43,327 nucleotides of DNA from an uncultured Porphyromonadaceae bacterium (GCA_947174305.1 CAMWIH010000004.1:1-43327), one strand, 5' to 3'. Numbered from the stretch's first letter, positions 25,568 through 35,064 are shown. The notes: generated by a model not told the origin, from the letters alone. Translations and numbers: made by a program.

Positions 25568-26551
25568 ATGGATGACAACAGCTATATACGATTTGATTGG
25601 TTCATGAAGCACATGCTTCGTGATAAGTCTAATTTTGAAATTCTTGAAGGTTTCATCTCCGTTCTGCTCGGAGAGGATGTGAAGATTGAGGAGATCCTCG
25701 AAAGCGAAGGGAATCAGGAATCGGATGATGATAAGTTTAACCGTGTTGACATAAAGGCAAAGAACAGTAAGGGGCATATCATAATTGTGGAGGTGCAACT
25801 TACGCGTCAGCTTTATTATCTGCAACGCATCCTTTATGGCACTTGCAAGGCCATTACTGAACATATCAATATAGGGGATAAATATGATCAGGTCAAGAAA
25901 GTCTATTCGATAAGCCTTCTGTATTGTGAATACGGGCAGGGAGACGATTACGTGTATCATGGCGAGACCCGGTTCAAGGGGATTCACACCGGCACCGATC
26001 TGTTGGTCAATACCAAAGAGGAAGGCGTGATTGTGCCTCATCTTCCCAAAGAAGTTTTTCCGGAATATTATCTGGTCAGGGTTAACTCCTACGACAAGAT
26101 ACCTGATTCACCTCTTGATGAATGGATGACCTATCTGAAGACCGGCAAGGTAAAGGAGAACACCCGTGTTCCGGGTCTCCGGCAGGTTAAAGAGAAACTC
26201 CGTTTGATGTCGATGAGTGTAGAGGAACGTCGTGCATACGACCGCCACATGGACAACATCATGGTTCAGAATGATGTGCTCGACACGGCGCGCGAAGAGG
26301 GTAGAGAGGAAGGCTTGGCAGAAGGTCGTACGCAAGGGTTAGCAGAAGGCCGTACGCAAGGATTAGCAGAAGGCCGTGCGGAAGGCTTAGCAGAAGGCCG
26401 TGCAGAAGGTCGTGCGGAAGGTCGTGCAGAAGGTTTGGCAGAGGCCAAATTAAAGATGGCTGAAAATATGATTAAGCTGAGGCTCTCTGATGAAATTATA
26501 GCGCAGGCCACCGGTCTTAACATTGAAGAGATTCGACGCCTGAAAAAGTAG
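25568..26551 (+). CDS. Rpn/PDDEXK_2-family nuclease, second tandem copy
   Basis: 327 residues, paralogue of the preceding gene. The first 67 residues differ at only five positions but many silent changes are present. The central portion is identical at the DNA level. The C-terminal region has an expanded EG repeat (about residues 240-297: EGRTQGLAEG, EGRAEG and variants), then the same closing motif (LSDEIIAQATGLNIEEI). Active site as in copy one. The repeat expansion would lengthen a coiled or flexible tail. The two genes form one transcript. No transposon ends were seen. Confidence 0.85.
   Translation: MDDNSYIRFDWFMKHMLRDKSNFEILEGFISVLLGEDVKIEEILESEGNQESDDDKFNRVDIKAKNSKGHIIIVEVQLTRQLYYLQRILYGTCKAITEHINIGDKYDQVKKVYSISLLYCEYGQGDDYVYHGETRFKGIHTGTDLLVNTKEEGVIVPHLPKEVFPEYYLVRVNSYDKIPDSPLDEWMTYLKTGKVKENTRVPGLRQVKEKLRLMSMSVEERRAYDRHMDNIMVQNDVLDTAREEGREEGLAEGRTQGLAEGRTQGLAEGRAEGLAEGRAEGRAEGRAEGLAEAKLKMAENMIKLRLSDEIIAQATGLNIEEIRRLKK
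25769..26277 (+). repeat. Identical 509-bp block, copy B
   Basis: Partner of 24860-25368. The perfect match inside otherwise diverged genes points to recent gene conversion. Confidence 0.9.
26311..26452 (+). repeat. Short coding tandem repeats (EG-rich) in the second Rpn gene
   Basis: Runs of 12-24-base units encoding EGRxxGLA/EGRA. Near-identical units such as GCAGAAGGCCGTACGCAAGG recur, so length variation by slippage is likely. Confidence 0.7.
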
Positions 26552-26659
26552 TTTCCATGATTGGAGAAGTAAGGTATATTAACGTCTAATTAATGTTACA
26601 ACCGAACAGATTTTATCTGGATTAATGTTGCGACCTGTATAATCCGAATTAAGAATATA

Positions 26660-26944
26660 TCAGGGATTATAGAGGTCTTTATTGCGGTAATCCAAAATTT
26701 CCTGAGAAGCTTGGAGAGCAAGACGTGCACGTGATTCAGGATTTATGCGGATTGCTGCAAGATAGTCGTTGATTGCAAGGGAACGCTTCCCTGATCCCCA
26801 ATATTTCATGCCTCGCATCGTATATGCTTCGTCGCTCTCGGGATGTGACTCAATATAGACAGACAGTATCTCAATAGCTTCTTCCTGTGAAGAAGCTTTC
26901 TTTATTTCCATACGAAGCATTTCAAGTGTCATTTCCATACTCAT
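26660..26944 (-). CDS. Small TPR-like protein
   Basis: 94 residues made of helices. A tetratricopeptide-type pair is visible at about 20-80 (EAIEILSVYIESHPESDEAYTMRG; then AINDYLAAIRINPES), and the end is DYRNKDLYNP. No signal peptide. The start overlaps the stop of murI by 4 bases (ATGA), so the two are coupled. TPR proteins act as scaffolds; a partner is not apparent from sequence, and a link to murI is only positional. Confidence 0.75.
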   Translation of the reverse strand: MSMEMTLEMLRMEIKKASSQEEAIEILSVYIESHPESDEAYTMRGMKYWGSGKRSLAINDYLAAIRINPESRARLALQASQEILDYRNKDLYNP

Positions 26945-27765
26945 AATCTTATTCTTATTGCATCAACCCGCTCCTTCATGAAGATTGAAGCGAGATGATT
27001 GAATTTTTCTGTATTCTCCGTGGTGAGAAATTCCACAGTTCCGTTTTTGGAACATCTCCCTTCGATCTCAGGATGGCGTTTCAGATAATCGGCCAGGCTA
27101 TCGGCCACCAAATCTCCTTGTGCTATCACCCTTATCTTCTCCGAAGCATATTTGCGTATTTTGGGGAACAGCAGGGGATAGTGGGTACAAGCCAATACGA
27201 GCGTGTCGATGTCGGGGTCCTTTTCCATTATCATGTTGATATATTTGTTTACAAAATAGTCTGCTCCCGGGCCGGTTGCTTCTTCATTCTCAACCAAGGG
27301 CACAAACATGGGGCAAGCCAGTTCGTTCACGCAGATATCAGGAAACAGTTTCTCTATCTCCAGGGTATAGGAACCACTCTGGATGGTGCCCGGAGTGGCA
27401 AGGACACCGATATGACGATTCTTTGTTATTTCACCTATGATTTCAGCAGTGGGTCGGATCACCCCGAGAACCCTTCGGTCAGGATACTTATCCTTGATGA
27501 GGGTTTGCTGTATGGTTCGCAATGCTTTGGCTGAAGCGGTGTTGCAGGCTAAGATTACGAGCCGGCAGCCCCGTGAGAAAAGTTCCTCGACAGCTTCTCT
27601 TGTAAAGTCGAGCACTACATCGAAGCTTCGCGTTCCGTATGGGGCGCGTGCATTATCGCCTAAGTATAGATAGTCGTATCGGGGAAGACGTTTGCGCATC
27701 TCCCTCAGGATTGTCAGTCCTCCGTAACCAGAATCAAAAACTCCAATCTGTGTCATTTTTAGCAT
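26941..27765 (-). CDS. murI: Glutamate racemase
   Basis: 274 residues. It makes D-glutamate for peptidoglycan. The N-terminal IGVFDSGYGGLTI, the first catalytic Cys in ILACNTASAKA (about residue 75) and the second in LACTHYPLL (about 190) are diagnostic. The start may be the listed Met or Met4 (MTQIGVFDSG), which is the more usual family start. Other envelope genes lie upstream, but a hairpin region separates them. Confidence 0.95.
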   Translation of the reverse strand: MLKMTQIGVFDSGYGGLTILREMRKRLPRYDYLYLGDNARAPYGTRSFDVVLDFTREAVEELFSRGCRLVILACNTASAKALRTIQQTLIKDKYPDRRVLGVIRPTAEIIGEITKNRHIGVLATPGTIQSGSYTLEIEKLFPDICVNELACPMFVPLVENEEATGPGADYFVNKYINMIMEKDPDIDTLVLACTHYPLLFPKIRKYASEKIRVIAQGDLVADSLADYLKRHPEIEGRCSKNGTVEFLTTENTEKFNHLASIFMKERVDAIRIRL

Positions 27766-27826
27766 GAGGGGGGAGATTTACATTATGAAAAGAGGTGGTT
27801 TATATCGGGAGAGATGGCGGGATATT

Positions 27827-27858
27827 GAAATGCGGAATCCTGTAGGACTCCGCATTTC
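27827..27858. terminator. Hairpin between the ompH operon and murI
   Basis: Ten-base arms (27827-27836 with 27849-27858) plus a 3-bp inner extension around TGTA. It is 70 bases beyond the minus-strand ompH stop. No T run follows on the minus strand, so terminator function is uncertain. Confidence 0.5.
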
Positions 27859-27930
27859 CTTTATCTTATGGAAAATTGAAAAATTCGAGCTATTTGTCAA
27901 TTTACCGTTGCATTGTCGGGCGAAGCTCGA

Positions 27931-28428
27931 TTAGAGACCCAATTTCTGTTTTACTTTAGGAGTGATATCCTCCACGGGAGCGGCATAATAAATGAGGGCG
28001 GCCGCCTCCTGAATCATGGCATATCCATTCTCCTTTCCGACAGATTCGATTGCGCTTTTGATTTTGGCAACGATGGGGGCCATCAATTCCTGCTGCATTT
28101 TCTGAAGGTCTTGAGAAGCACTCTGCTGGAAAGTCTCGATTTTCTGATTCATGTCGGCCAATTCGCGTGTTTTGCGTTCACGGATAGCCTGCGGTTCAGA
28201 TTCCGGCATTTTCTGGAATTCTTCGTATAAACGTCCAAATTCTTGCTGGAGCTTTGCAAACTCATCTTCATATTTCTTTGAAGTGTCGGCAAGTTTGGTC
28301 TCGGCAGTTTTGGTGTCGGGCATTGCCTGCATGATAGTGCTGGTATCAACAACACCTACCTTTAAAGTCTGTGCCGAAACGAGCATTGGAATTGCAAGCG
28401 CTACGGCAAGTAAAATTTTTTTAATCAT
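27931..28428 (-). CDS. OmpH/Skp family periplasmic chaperone
   Basis: 165 residues when started at MIKKILLAVALAIP (28428), which gives a clean signal peptide with cleavage near VSAQ. The ORF extends further upstream, but the extra residues would bury the signal. The mature protein is a long charged coiled coil (about 45-125) followed by the Skp closing section (AIESVGKENGYAMIQEA). Skp holds outer-membrane proteins in the periplasm on the way to BamA. It follows a second ompH gene and bamA in order, the conserved Bacteroidetes arrangement. Confidence 0.9.
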   Translation of the reverse strand: MIKKILLAVALAIPMLVSAQTLKVGVVDTSTIMQAMPDTKTAETKLADTSKKYEDEFAKLQQEFGRLYEEFQKMPESEPQAIRERKTRELADMNQKIETFQQSASQDLQKMQQELMAPIVAKIKSAIESVGKENGYAMIQEAAALIYYAAPVEDITPKVKQKLGL

Positions 28429-28558
28429 TTCTGTATAGTTGTTATTGTATTCAAATTCGATGCTGAAACAGTGATTAACCACATCAATCTATGTGAATGC
28501 TTCGGATGAAAAAGGGATCCACAAATATCGATAGGTGACTTAATCAATTTTCACTACG

Positions 28559-28566
28559 CAAAATTA
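28559..28566 (-). promoter_or_regulatory. Possible -7 box of the distal ompH gene
   Basis: Minus-strand TAATTTTG just beyond the stop of the upstream ompH gene (28572), with a leader of about 120 bases. The -33 element is unclear. Confidence 0.3.
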
Positions 28567-28571
28567 CAATT

Positions 28572-29087
28572 TTATTTGGAATATCCCAACTTGGCGAGCA
28601 CTTCATTGCTGACATCTATGCTTGGTTTTGCATAAACGATGCTTTGTGAGGACGCCCGGTCGAAGATTGTGACATACCCTTTCTCTTCCGCCACAGCTTT
28701 AACTGCATTATACACATCTTCCTGAATGGGCTTGATAAGGCTCTGACGTTTCTTGTATAGTTCCCCTTCCGGACCGAAATATTTGTAACGTAGGTCGGTT
28801 GCCTCTTTCTCCTTGGCTGTTATCTCGCTTTCGCGTTTTTTCTTCTGGTCGTCGGTTAGGAATACCATTTCCGACTGATAATTCTTATACATTGTCTCCG
28901 CTTCCTTAGAAAGGTTGCTTACCTCTTTTTCCCAACGTTGCGACACTTGGTTCAACTGCTCGTTTGCCATTTCGTAGGATGGAACGTTGCGAAGGATATA
29001 ATCCATGTCGATGAGAGCATATTTCTGAGCGGATGCTCCGAATATGCATGCCATGACAAAGGCTAATGTAAAAAATATTTTCTTCAT
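28572..29087 (-). CDS. OmpH/Skp family periplasmic chaperone
   Basis: 171 residues with signal peptide MKKIFFTLAFVMACIFGASA. A coiled-coil Skp-type body (about 40-120, containing VSQRWEKEVSNLSKEAE) is followed by AVKAVAEEKGYVTIFDR. It is a paralogue of the next gene. Two tandem ompH genes after bamA are standard in Bacteroidales. It is expected to assist transport of outer-membrane proteins. Confidence 0.92.
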   Translation of the reverse strand: MKKIFFTLAFVMACIFGASAQKYALIDMDYILRNVPSYEMANEQLNQVSQRWEKEVSNLSKEAETMYKNYQSEMVFLTDDQKKKRESEITAKEKEATDLRYKYFGPEGELYKKRQSLIKPIQEDVYNAVKAVAEEKGYVTIFDRASSQSIVYAKPSIDVSNEVLAKLGYSK

Positions 29088-29219
29088 CTTTTCAGTTTTG
29101 TTTGCGATTAATATTTATTGTTGCTCCTACAGAACAGACATTAAATTCGGATAAAGGTTTATTTCAGGAGTATTAAATGATTTTAACGCCTTGGTCATAA
29201 ATTGATGTTAACCTCATCT

Positions 29220-31877
29220 TTAGAATTCCTGACCGAGCACGAAGTGAAGCTGTGAGCCACCGCGCGTGCCCCAAACCTTGTCGAAACCGTAAGCCCAGTC
29301 GATTCCGAGGAAACCAAGCACGGAAAGATACACACGAGCACCCACTCCGGCACTTCTCTTCATGTTGAAGGGGGAGAAGTCGCTTACGCTTGTCCAGCAG
29401 TTTCCTGCCTCGGCAAAGGCTATGGCATAAATGGTGGTGGTGGGTTGGAGCAGGAACGGGAAGTGAAGCTCCAGAGTGAATTTGCCGTAGGCATAGCCTT
29501 CATATCCGGAGGGAGTGAACTGGCCGTTTTCATAACCTCGCATCGAGATTGTCTCTGTTGCGTAGGTGTAGCTGCCGGTCATGCCGTCGCCACCGAAGTA
29601 GAATGTTTCAAACGGAGTCTTGATATTCTTGTTCCACGAACCGAGCAGACCGAAATCGGCACGGGTCATCAACACGAGCGTATAGTTGTTGTCGGGCGAG
29701 GTGAGGGGAGTGAATGTCTTGCTCTTGAAACGCAGTTTCCAATATTCAATCCATTTGTATAGCGAGGCGCGTGCACGTTCGCGTGAAGTCTGGTCGGTGT
29801 TTGCATAGCTTGCCTCCTCAGCAAGTGCGGCCCAATTCTTCTTTCCGAAAAGGGATGCGGGGGGAGTCATTGTAAGGTCAACCGAGAATTGGGAACCGCG
29901 ACGCGTATAAATGGGATTGTCGATACTTGTGCGCGACAGGTTAAGCCCGAGAGTGATGGAGTTTGACGTACCGTTCCTCATATAGTAGAGGTAATCCCAG
30001 TTCTTGAGATAATACCAACGATAGGCCAGAGACGCCTGGAACTGGAAATAATCGTCAGGCCATGTGAGGCGTGTGCCGAATCCGACGCTCACGCCCGCCA
30101 GCTGCAACACCTTGTTGGGGTCGTAGGCATTCTGGATTGCGTAAGAGTTGTAATTCTGGTTATAGGTTGAGTTGGTGTAGTAGGCATACTGGTAGGCATT
30201 CGCCCAGTTGTTGTTGTAGAACGCCGAGTTGATACCGGTGGAACGGCTATAATCAAGAGATACGGAGAGAGAGTTAGGTCGGCTTCCTCCGAACCAGGGG
30301 TCGAAGAACGATATGTTGTAGCTTTGGTAATACTTCGCGTTTGTCTGGGCTGAGATTGAGAAGGTCTGTCCGTCACCACGTGGTATTATTCCCTTGTAAC
30401 TGCTCGGATTGAATAGATTCTTCATCGAGAAGTTAGAGAATGAAAGAGCGAGCTGTCCGGTCACGCCCGTCTGTCCCCAACCGAAAGAGACCTGCACCTT
30501 ATCATTGGCTTTCTGCTCGAGGTTGAGGGCTATGTCAACGGTTCCGTCATTCTCGTTGGGCTGAATGTCGGGGTTCATGGTTTCAGGATTGAAATGGCCT
30601 CCGGCCGCAATCTCACGCATGGAGCGCATGATGTCGCTCTTAGAGAAAAGCGCACCCGGGCGAATGCGTAGTTCGCGGCGTATCACTTTCTCGTAAAGCT
30701 GATCGTTACCATTGATGTCAACGCGGTTGATGCGCGCCTGCGGACCTTCGATGACACGCATCTGAAGGGCAATGCTATCACCTTGAATCTTCTCCTCGAT
30801 CGGCACAAGGTTGAAGAAAAGGTAACCGTTATCAAGATAGAGATTCGACACGGCATCCTCATCGTCAGTGGTGCGTTTGGTGAGTTTCTTCTGGTTATAA
30901 ACCTCACCGGGATAGATTCCTAATACCTGCGAGAGTGTCTCGGTGGGGTAGATGGTGTTACCGACCCAAGAAATGTCGCTGATATAATATTTTTTCCCTT
31001 CATCAATATCAAGGAAGATGTCAACCGTGCCGTCGTCGTAACGTGCCACGGAGTCTTTCACTATGCGGGCATCACGATAACCGAGCTCGTTGTATTTCTC
31101 AATTATTCGGTTGCGGTCGTCGGCGAAATCGGAATCAACGAATTTCTTCTGACTGAAGATCTTGAGAAGGTCGCTCTTCTCATTGGTTTTCTTCATGGCG
31201 TTTTTGATCTTCCTGTCGGAGAGCATTTCATTTCCTTCGATATGGATCTTGTGAACCTTCACCTTCGAATTCTTATTAACCACGATGGTTAGGATCACCT
31301 GGTTTTCTTTTGAAAGGTCGGGAGTTTCGCGTATGGATACGAGCGCATTCTTGAACCCTTTCTTTTCAAAGAACTCCTCAGTGACCTGTTTTGCACGGGC
31401 AATGATGTTGGGCGTGAGCTGCTGCCCCGGCACCATGCCGAGACGTTGCTGGAGATCTTTTTTCTCACCCGATTTGAGGCCTTCAAACTGCAGTTCCGAC
31501 ATGCGGGGCTGACGCTGAAGGTCTATCTGAAGCCAGACCTTGTCGCCTGCCATCTTTTCCACATTGATCTGGACTTTGGAATAGAGACCCTGCCTCCAGA
31601 ATCGCTTGACGGCCTGGGTGATCTCGTCGCCCGGGATATCCACCCGGTCTCCCTCGGAGAGTCCGGAGTAACCTATTATGAGATATTGCTCCTCTTCGGG
31701 AATTCCTTTCACCGAAATGCCGGCGATTTCGTATGAGCGGGGAATGGGAGTGTATATGATATCCGGGTTATATATAGTGTCTGTAACCTCCGCAACCGGT
31801 GTTATGTCGAGCGCAATCGCTTTGGGTGAGGAAGCTACAGCTATGAAGAGGAGAAGGAGTTTCAGAAAATGTTTCAT
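29220..31877 (-). CDS. bamA: Outer-membrane protein assembly factor BamA
   Basis: 885 residues. Signal peptide (about 1-22), then five POTRA domains (about 45-465; several begin with patterns like 'ISVKGI', 'LQFEGL', 'IHIEGNE', 'ISWVGN', 'VDINGN') and a C-terminal 16-stranded barrel. The conserved L6 loop motif reads MRGY (around 775, in SMRGYENG). It inserts beta-barrel proteins into the outer membrane. A stretch of Tyr and Asn (about 555-590: NSTYNQNYNSY) forms a longer-than-usual loop. It lies in the order porG-like, uppS, bamA, skp, skp. Confidence 0.95.
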   Translation of the reverse strand: MKHFLKLLLLFIAVASSPKAIALDITPVAEVTDTIYNPDIIYTPIPRSYEIAGISVKGIPEEEQYLIIGYSGLSEGDRVDIPGDEITQAVKRFWRQGLYSKVQINVEKMAGDKVWLQIDLQRQPRMSELQFEGLKSGEKKDLQQRLGMVPGQQLTPNIIARAKQVTEEFFEKKGFKNALVSIRETPDLSKENQVILTIVVNKNSKVKVHKIHIEGNEMLSDRKIKNAMKKTNEKSDLLKIFSQKKFVDSDFADDRNRIIEKYNELGYRDARIVKDSVARYDDGTVDIFLDIDEGKKYYISDISWVGNTIYPTETLSQVLGIYPGEVYNQKKLTKRTTDDEDAVSNLYLDNGYLFFNLVPIEEKIQGDSIALQMRVIEGPQARINRVDINGNDQLYEKVIRRELRIRPGALFSKSDIMRSMREIAAGGHFNPETMNPDIQPNENDGTVDIALNLEQKANDKVQVSFGWGQTGVTGQLALSFSNFSMKNLFNPSSYKGIIPRGDGQTFSISAQTNAKYYQSYNISFFDPWFGGSRPNSLSVSLDYSRSTGINSAFYNNNWANAYQYAYYTNSTYNQNYNSYAIQNAYDPNKVLQLAGVSVGFGTRLTWPDDYFQFQASLAYRWYYLKNWDYLYYMRNGTSNSITLGLNLSRTSIDNPIYTRRGSQFSVDLTMTPPASLFGKKNWAALAEEASYANTDQTSRERARASLYKWIEYWKLRFKSKTFTPLTSPDNNYTLVLMTRADFGLLGSWNKNIKTPFETFYFGGDGMTGSYTYATETISMRGYENGQFTPSGYEGYAYGKFTLELHFPFLLQPTTTIYAIAFAEAGNCWTSVSDFSPFNMKRSAGVGARVYLSVLGFLGIDWAYGFDKVWGTRGGSQLHFVLGQEF

Positions 31878-31902
31878 ATCCTGTTAAAGGCGGGTTTCAA
31901 AT

Positions 31903-32709
31903 TTAGTTATTGTTGACGGGCGTGGAATCGTTGCCCGGTTCATCGTTATGATGTGCAACCGACACCTGATCGGATGTCATTCCGAAGCGTCGTTCGCGGT
32001 TCTGATAATCAAGGAGAGCATCGACAAAGGCATCATTGTCGAAGTCGGGCCATAACACGGGGGTGAAGTATAGTTCCGAGTAGGCGCATTGCCAAAGCAG
32101 GAAATTGCTGATGCGGTGTTCGCCGCCGGTGCGTATGAGAAGATCGGGGTCGGGAATGCCTGATGTTGAGAGTTCGGAAGCTATCGTATCCTCGGTTATA
32201 TTGTCGGGCGACAGCTCACCGGCCTTAACTTTCTTGGCAATCCTACGGGTTGCGTTGGTAAGCTCCCAACGTGACGAATAGCTTAGACATATCATGAGGT
32301 TGAGGCCTGTGCAATGTGCTGTGGCTTGGCGTCCGGCCTCAAGATCCTCGCGGACGCTTTCGGGGAGACGGTCAATCTCGCCCAAAAGATGAATCTTGAC
32401 ATTATTCTTGACCAGATCGGGGGTCTCCTTGCGAATGGTCCATCCGATGAGGTGCATGAGGGCGTCAACCTCGGCTTGCGGACGCTTCCAGTTCTCAGTG
32501 GAGAATGCATAAAGGGTTAGATATCTTATACCAAGGTCGGAAGAGAGGCGCGTGATCCTGTTCACACTGTTCACACCCTCCGCGTGCCCTTCGCTGCGCA
32601 TCATTGCACGACGACGCGCCCAGCGTCCGTTGCCGTCCATAATGATGGCCACATGCTCCGGAAGCCTGTTCATATCGAGAAGGTCTGTTTTATCCTTTTT
32701 TTCGTTCAT
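31903..32709 (-). CDS. uppS: Isoprenyl transferase (undecaprenyl diphosphate synthase)
   Basis: 268 residues. It makes the C55 lipid carrier used for peptidoglycan and surface glycans. The catalytic Asp25 lies in IIMDGNGRWARRR, and RTGGEHRISNFLLWQ and the YSELYF motif are present. The N-terminal extension is short and the C-terminal tail has a polar stretch. It starts 3 bases after the porG-like gene and is followed 25 bases later by bamA. This places it in the same envelope operon. Confidence 0.95.
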   Translation of the reverse strand: MNEKKDKTDLLDMNRLPEHVAIIMDGNGRWARRRAMMRSEGHAEGVNSVNRITRLSSDLGIRYLTLYAFSTENWKRPQAEVDALMHLIGWTIRKETPDLVKNNVKIHLLGEIDRLPESVREDLEAGRQATAHCTGLNLMICLSYSSRWELTNATRRIAKKVKAGELSPDNITEDTIASELSTSGIPDPDLLIRTGGEHRISNFLLWQCAYSELYFTPVLWPDFDNDAFVDALLDYQNRERRFGMTSDQVSVAHHNDEPGNDSTPVNNN

Positions 32710-32712
32710 CGG

Positions 32713-33399
32713 TCAGTCCTTATAGTTGCATACGGCACAGCGTTTGCTGAACTCGTAGCTGATTGTTACCGACATGGTGGAATACCAGTCGGTATTTTTC
32801 ATGAAAGAGCTTTTTATCCCAAGGGGATCGGCAAGCACTTCGCCGTCGAGCTTGTCGGAGAAGGTCTTTTTCATCAGAAACTCGAATCCGAGGTTCCATC
32901 TCTCCGAAAGCTTATATTTCACTCCGACACCCACCGGGATATTCAGGGCGGCACCGAATTTCCCACCTACCGACCATGCCGTGACTCCAAGGCCGGCAGC
33001 GATGTAGGGGCTTATCCTTTTAAGGTGCCGGTAAGTTTCCCCTATGCCGTAGTTGAAGAAGTTGAATTCCACGAGTTCCCCCAATTCAAAGAATGTGGTG
33101 GAGAATTTAAATGTATTGCCATCAGGAAATACATTGGTCATCTTTGCGGAATCTCCTCCAAGTGTGCCAACGTAGAAATTTGTCTTTACTCCCCAGCGGG
33201 GGCCGGGAAGATAGCGGAAAAGCAATTCCGCATCAAATCCTGGTTGGCTCCACAGGTTGGCAGTGTTGGCATCTCCGAGATATCCCGTCATGCCTATGCC
33301 TCCTCCGATATCAAAGCGATAGTCTTCCTGTGCTTTGCCGACAAAGGACGACAAAACTGCAAGAAGCAATGTAATGATTATTTTAAATTCTCTTATCAA
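32713..33399 (-). CDS. PorG-like outer-membrane beta-barrel protein (DUF6089)
   Basis: 228 residues with a signal peptide (about 1-23, ending VGKA). The remainder is a membrane beta barrel: alternating hydrophobic strands with IGGGIGMTGYLGD near the start and DWYSTMSVTISYEF near the end. Family: DUF6089, which includes PorG of the type IX secretion system. Its position directly before uppS and bamA is a conserved one in Bacteroidetes. If PorG function holds, this supports T9SS export of the cargo proteins seen earlier in the window. Confidence 0.8.
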   Translation of the reverse strand: MIREFKIIITLLLAVLSSFVGKAQEDYRFDIGGGIGMTGYLGDANTANLWSQPGFDAELLFRYLPGPRWGVKTNFYVGTLGGDSAKMTNVFPDGNTFKFSTTFFELGELVEFNFFNYGIGETYRHLKRISPYIAAGLGVTAWSVGGKFGAALNIPVGVGVKYKLSERWNLGFEFLMKKTFSDKLDGEVLADPLGIKSSFMKNTDWYSTMSVTISYEFSKRCAVCNYKD

Positions 33400-33444
33400 T
33401 TCGCAGGAAGTTCTGTTCGATTATACTTATGCCATCGGTAGCTG

Positions 33445-34980
33445 TCAGATTATCGGGGCATCCTGAAGACGGTTTAGAGCACCACGCCAGATGGTGTCAT
33501 AGAGGCTTCTGTCGGGGGCAAATCCACCGATAAGGTAGATGAACGGACAGTCCCAATAAAGCGTATTGCCGTCGATGTTCCATTTCACTTTGGCCGGTTT
33601 ATTTGAAGCCATCACTTTCCAGGCATCGGAAAGTTGGGTGTCTTTTTCTGTGTCAAGCACGATGTTGTCGCATTCGGTCATTGCAGGGATCACATCCGGA
33701 AGCTGAAGCAGGGTGTCTCCCTTGCGCCAGTTCACCCCATTATCGTATGAGATGTAAAGGGTGCGATTGAATGAGCCATCCGAAGTTTCCCCTCCCAAGA
33801 TCATCCATACTTCAAGCTCAGTCGGCTTCAAGGCAGAGGTTGTGGTCGTGCGGAAAGCATAGTAAGGTATGAGAGATGCTCCTTTCATTGCAGGGAACGA
33901 GCCTTCGGAAAGGGGTATCCAGTTTGACCCGTCGAAGGCCCATACGGCATCGGAAAGGGAGCCGTCAGCCATTTCACCGCCGCAGAAGAAACCGACAGGT
34001 GAAGAGGTCCATTTGTTTGAGTGAACCACGAAGTTTGAATGGCCTCCAATCGGGAAATCCGTATCGACAGCCTTCTCTTCAAGATTCTTGAGGGGATACT
34101 GGGCATAGCACAGTCCGGAAGAGGTTGTCTTTAAACCAATGGCTGTGTCGCCGTAGCCACCTATGATTTTATTCCAGAATTCACCTGTTGATGTCCAGGA
34201 AAGGCCGTCGGAAGAAGTGTATAGGGATCCCGTGCTGTCAAGAAGATAAAGTGCCGAGGAAGAAGCTGTCAAAGAGCGCACTTCGGGCTGGAATGGGAGG
34301 GTGACAGCATTTTTGGTCCAGACATTATTGTAGAGGTCGCCGGAAGTGGAGATGGTGAGGGAGCCATCTTTTTCCTCGATAAGCGTCACCGCAGTGCCAT
34401 TGAGCTCCACTGTTTTCTGATTTCTCGGTGAGGAGAGACGCGAGGGGAGTTGTGCGACAGCCATCTCATTCCAGACAAGAGAGTCGGGTTCCTGTTTATG
34501 AACATTGACTTTAAGCGTATATGTTTTTTTCATCTCGTCGTTTGCGGTTGCAATTACGAGACTCACATTTCCTGTAAAGTCGATTGAGTCACCCGGGTTT
34601 TTCACGTAGTTGACCGTATCATTACGTGTGGTGCCTCCCTTCATTATTATCGAGGCGGAAGTTATGTAGGAGGAATAGGAGATGCTTGGCACCAGTTTAT
34701 TGATGGGTGTCCCTTTTGGCAGGGAGTCTGCATTATATATGACGCCGTGCTCAAGGTCGATGGTAAAGAATACGGAATCAAGATTAGCCATCACATTCTT
34801 GTCGGCCTTTAGCTTGAAAGAAGTGACAGCTACATTGGGAAGATAGACAATTGTCGCCGTCTCATCGTCGGGGTCGTCATCCTTTTTGTTACACGATGCA
34901 ATTCCCATAACCATGACTGCTGAAATCAAAGCTATGGGGAGGAGTTTCAAAAGAGATGGTTTGTTCACCTTTACGTTCAT
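33445..34980 (-). CDS. DUF6242-like lipoprotein
   Basis: 511 residues. The signal peptide ends in IASC with lipid-modified Cys30 followed by NKKDDD, typical of surface lipoproteins. The N-terminal part (35-165) is a beta domain. The rest forms kelch- or propeller-like blades with 'WTSTGEFWNKIIGGYGD', 'PVGFFCGGEMADGSLSDAVWAFDG' and 'YLIGGFAPDRSLYDTIWRG' sections. DUF6242 proteins are widespread in Bacteroidales and of unknown function. It ends 45 bases before the PorG-like gene and could be its transcriptional partner. A -7 box lies about 85 bases before the ATG. Confidence 0.8.
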   Translation of the reverse strand: MNVKVNKPSLLKLLPIALISAVMVMGIASCNKKDDDPDDETATIVYLPNVAVTSFKLKADKNVMANLDSVFFTIDLEHGVIYNADSLPKGTPINKLVPSISYSSYITSASIIMKGGTTRNDTVNYVKNPGDSIDFTGNVSLVIATANDEMKKTYTLKVNVHKQEPDSLVWNEMAVAQLPSRLSSPRNQKTVELNGTAVTLIEEKDGSLTISTSGDLYNNVWTKNAVTLPFQPEVRSLTASSSALYLLDSTGSLYTSSDGLSWTSTGEFWNKIIGGYGDTAIGLKTTSSGLCYAQYPLKNLEEKAVDTDFPIGGHSNFVVHSNKWTSSPVGFFCGGEMADGSLSDAVWAFDGSNWIPLSEGSFPAMKGASLIPYYAFRTTTTSALKPTELEVWMILGGETSDGSFNRTLYISYDNGVNWRKGDTLLQLPDVIPAMTECDNIVLDTEKDTQLSDAWKVMASNKPAKVKWNIDGNTLYWDCPFIYLIGGFAPDRSLYDTIWRGALNRLQDAPII

Positions 34981-35064
34981 TCAGTAAGTTCATTACATCC
35001 GTTGGGATGGTGAGAGTGAGATTGCTCATTCTTACCATCTACGCGGATAATGTTATTCAACTTG

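Noticed and set aside
24602-26041. Two near-identical 176-codon minus-strand ORFs
   Set aside because: They are the reverse complements of the duplicated Rpn coding sequence and duplicate only because the genes do.
32584-33441. 285-codon plus-strand ORF over uppS and the PorG-like gene
   Set aside because: It covers two well-supported genes on the other strand and has no domain or start signal of its own.
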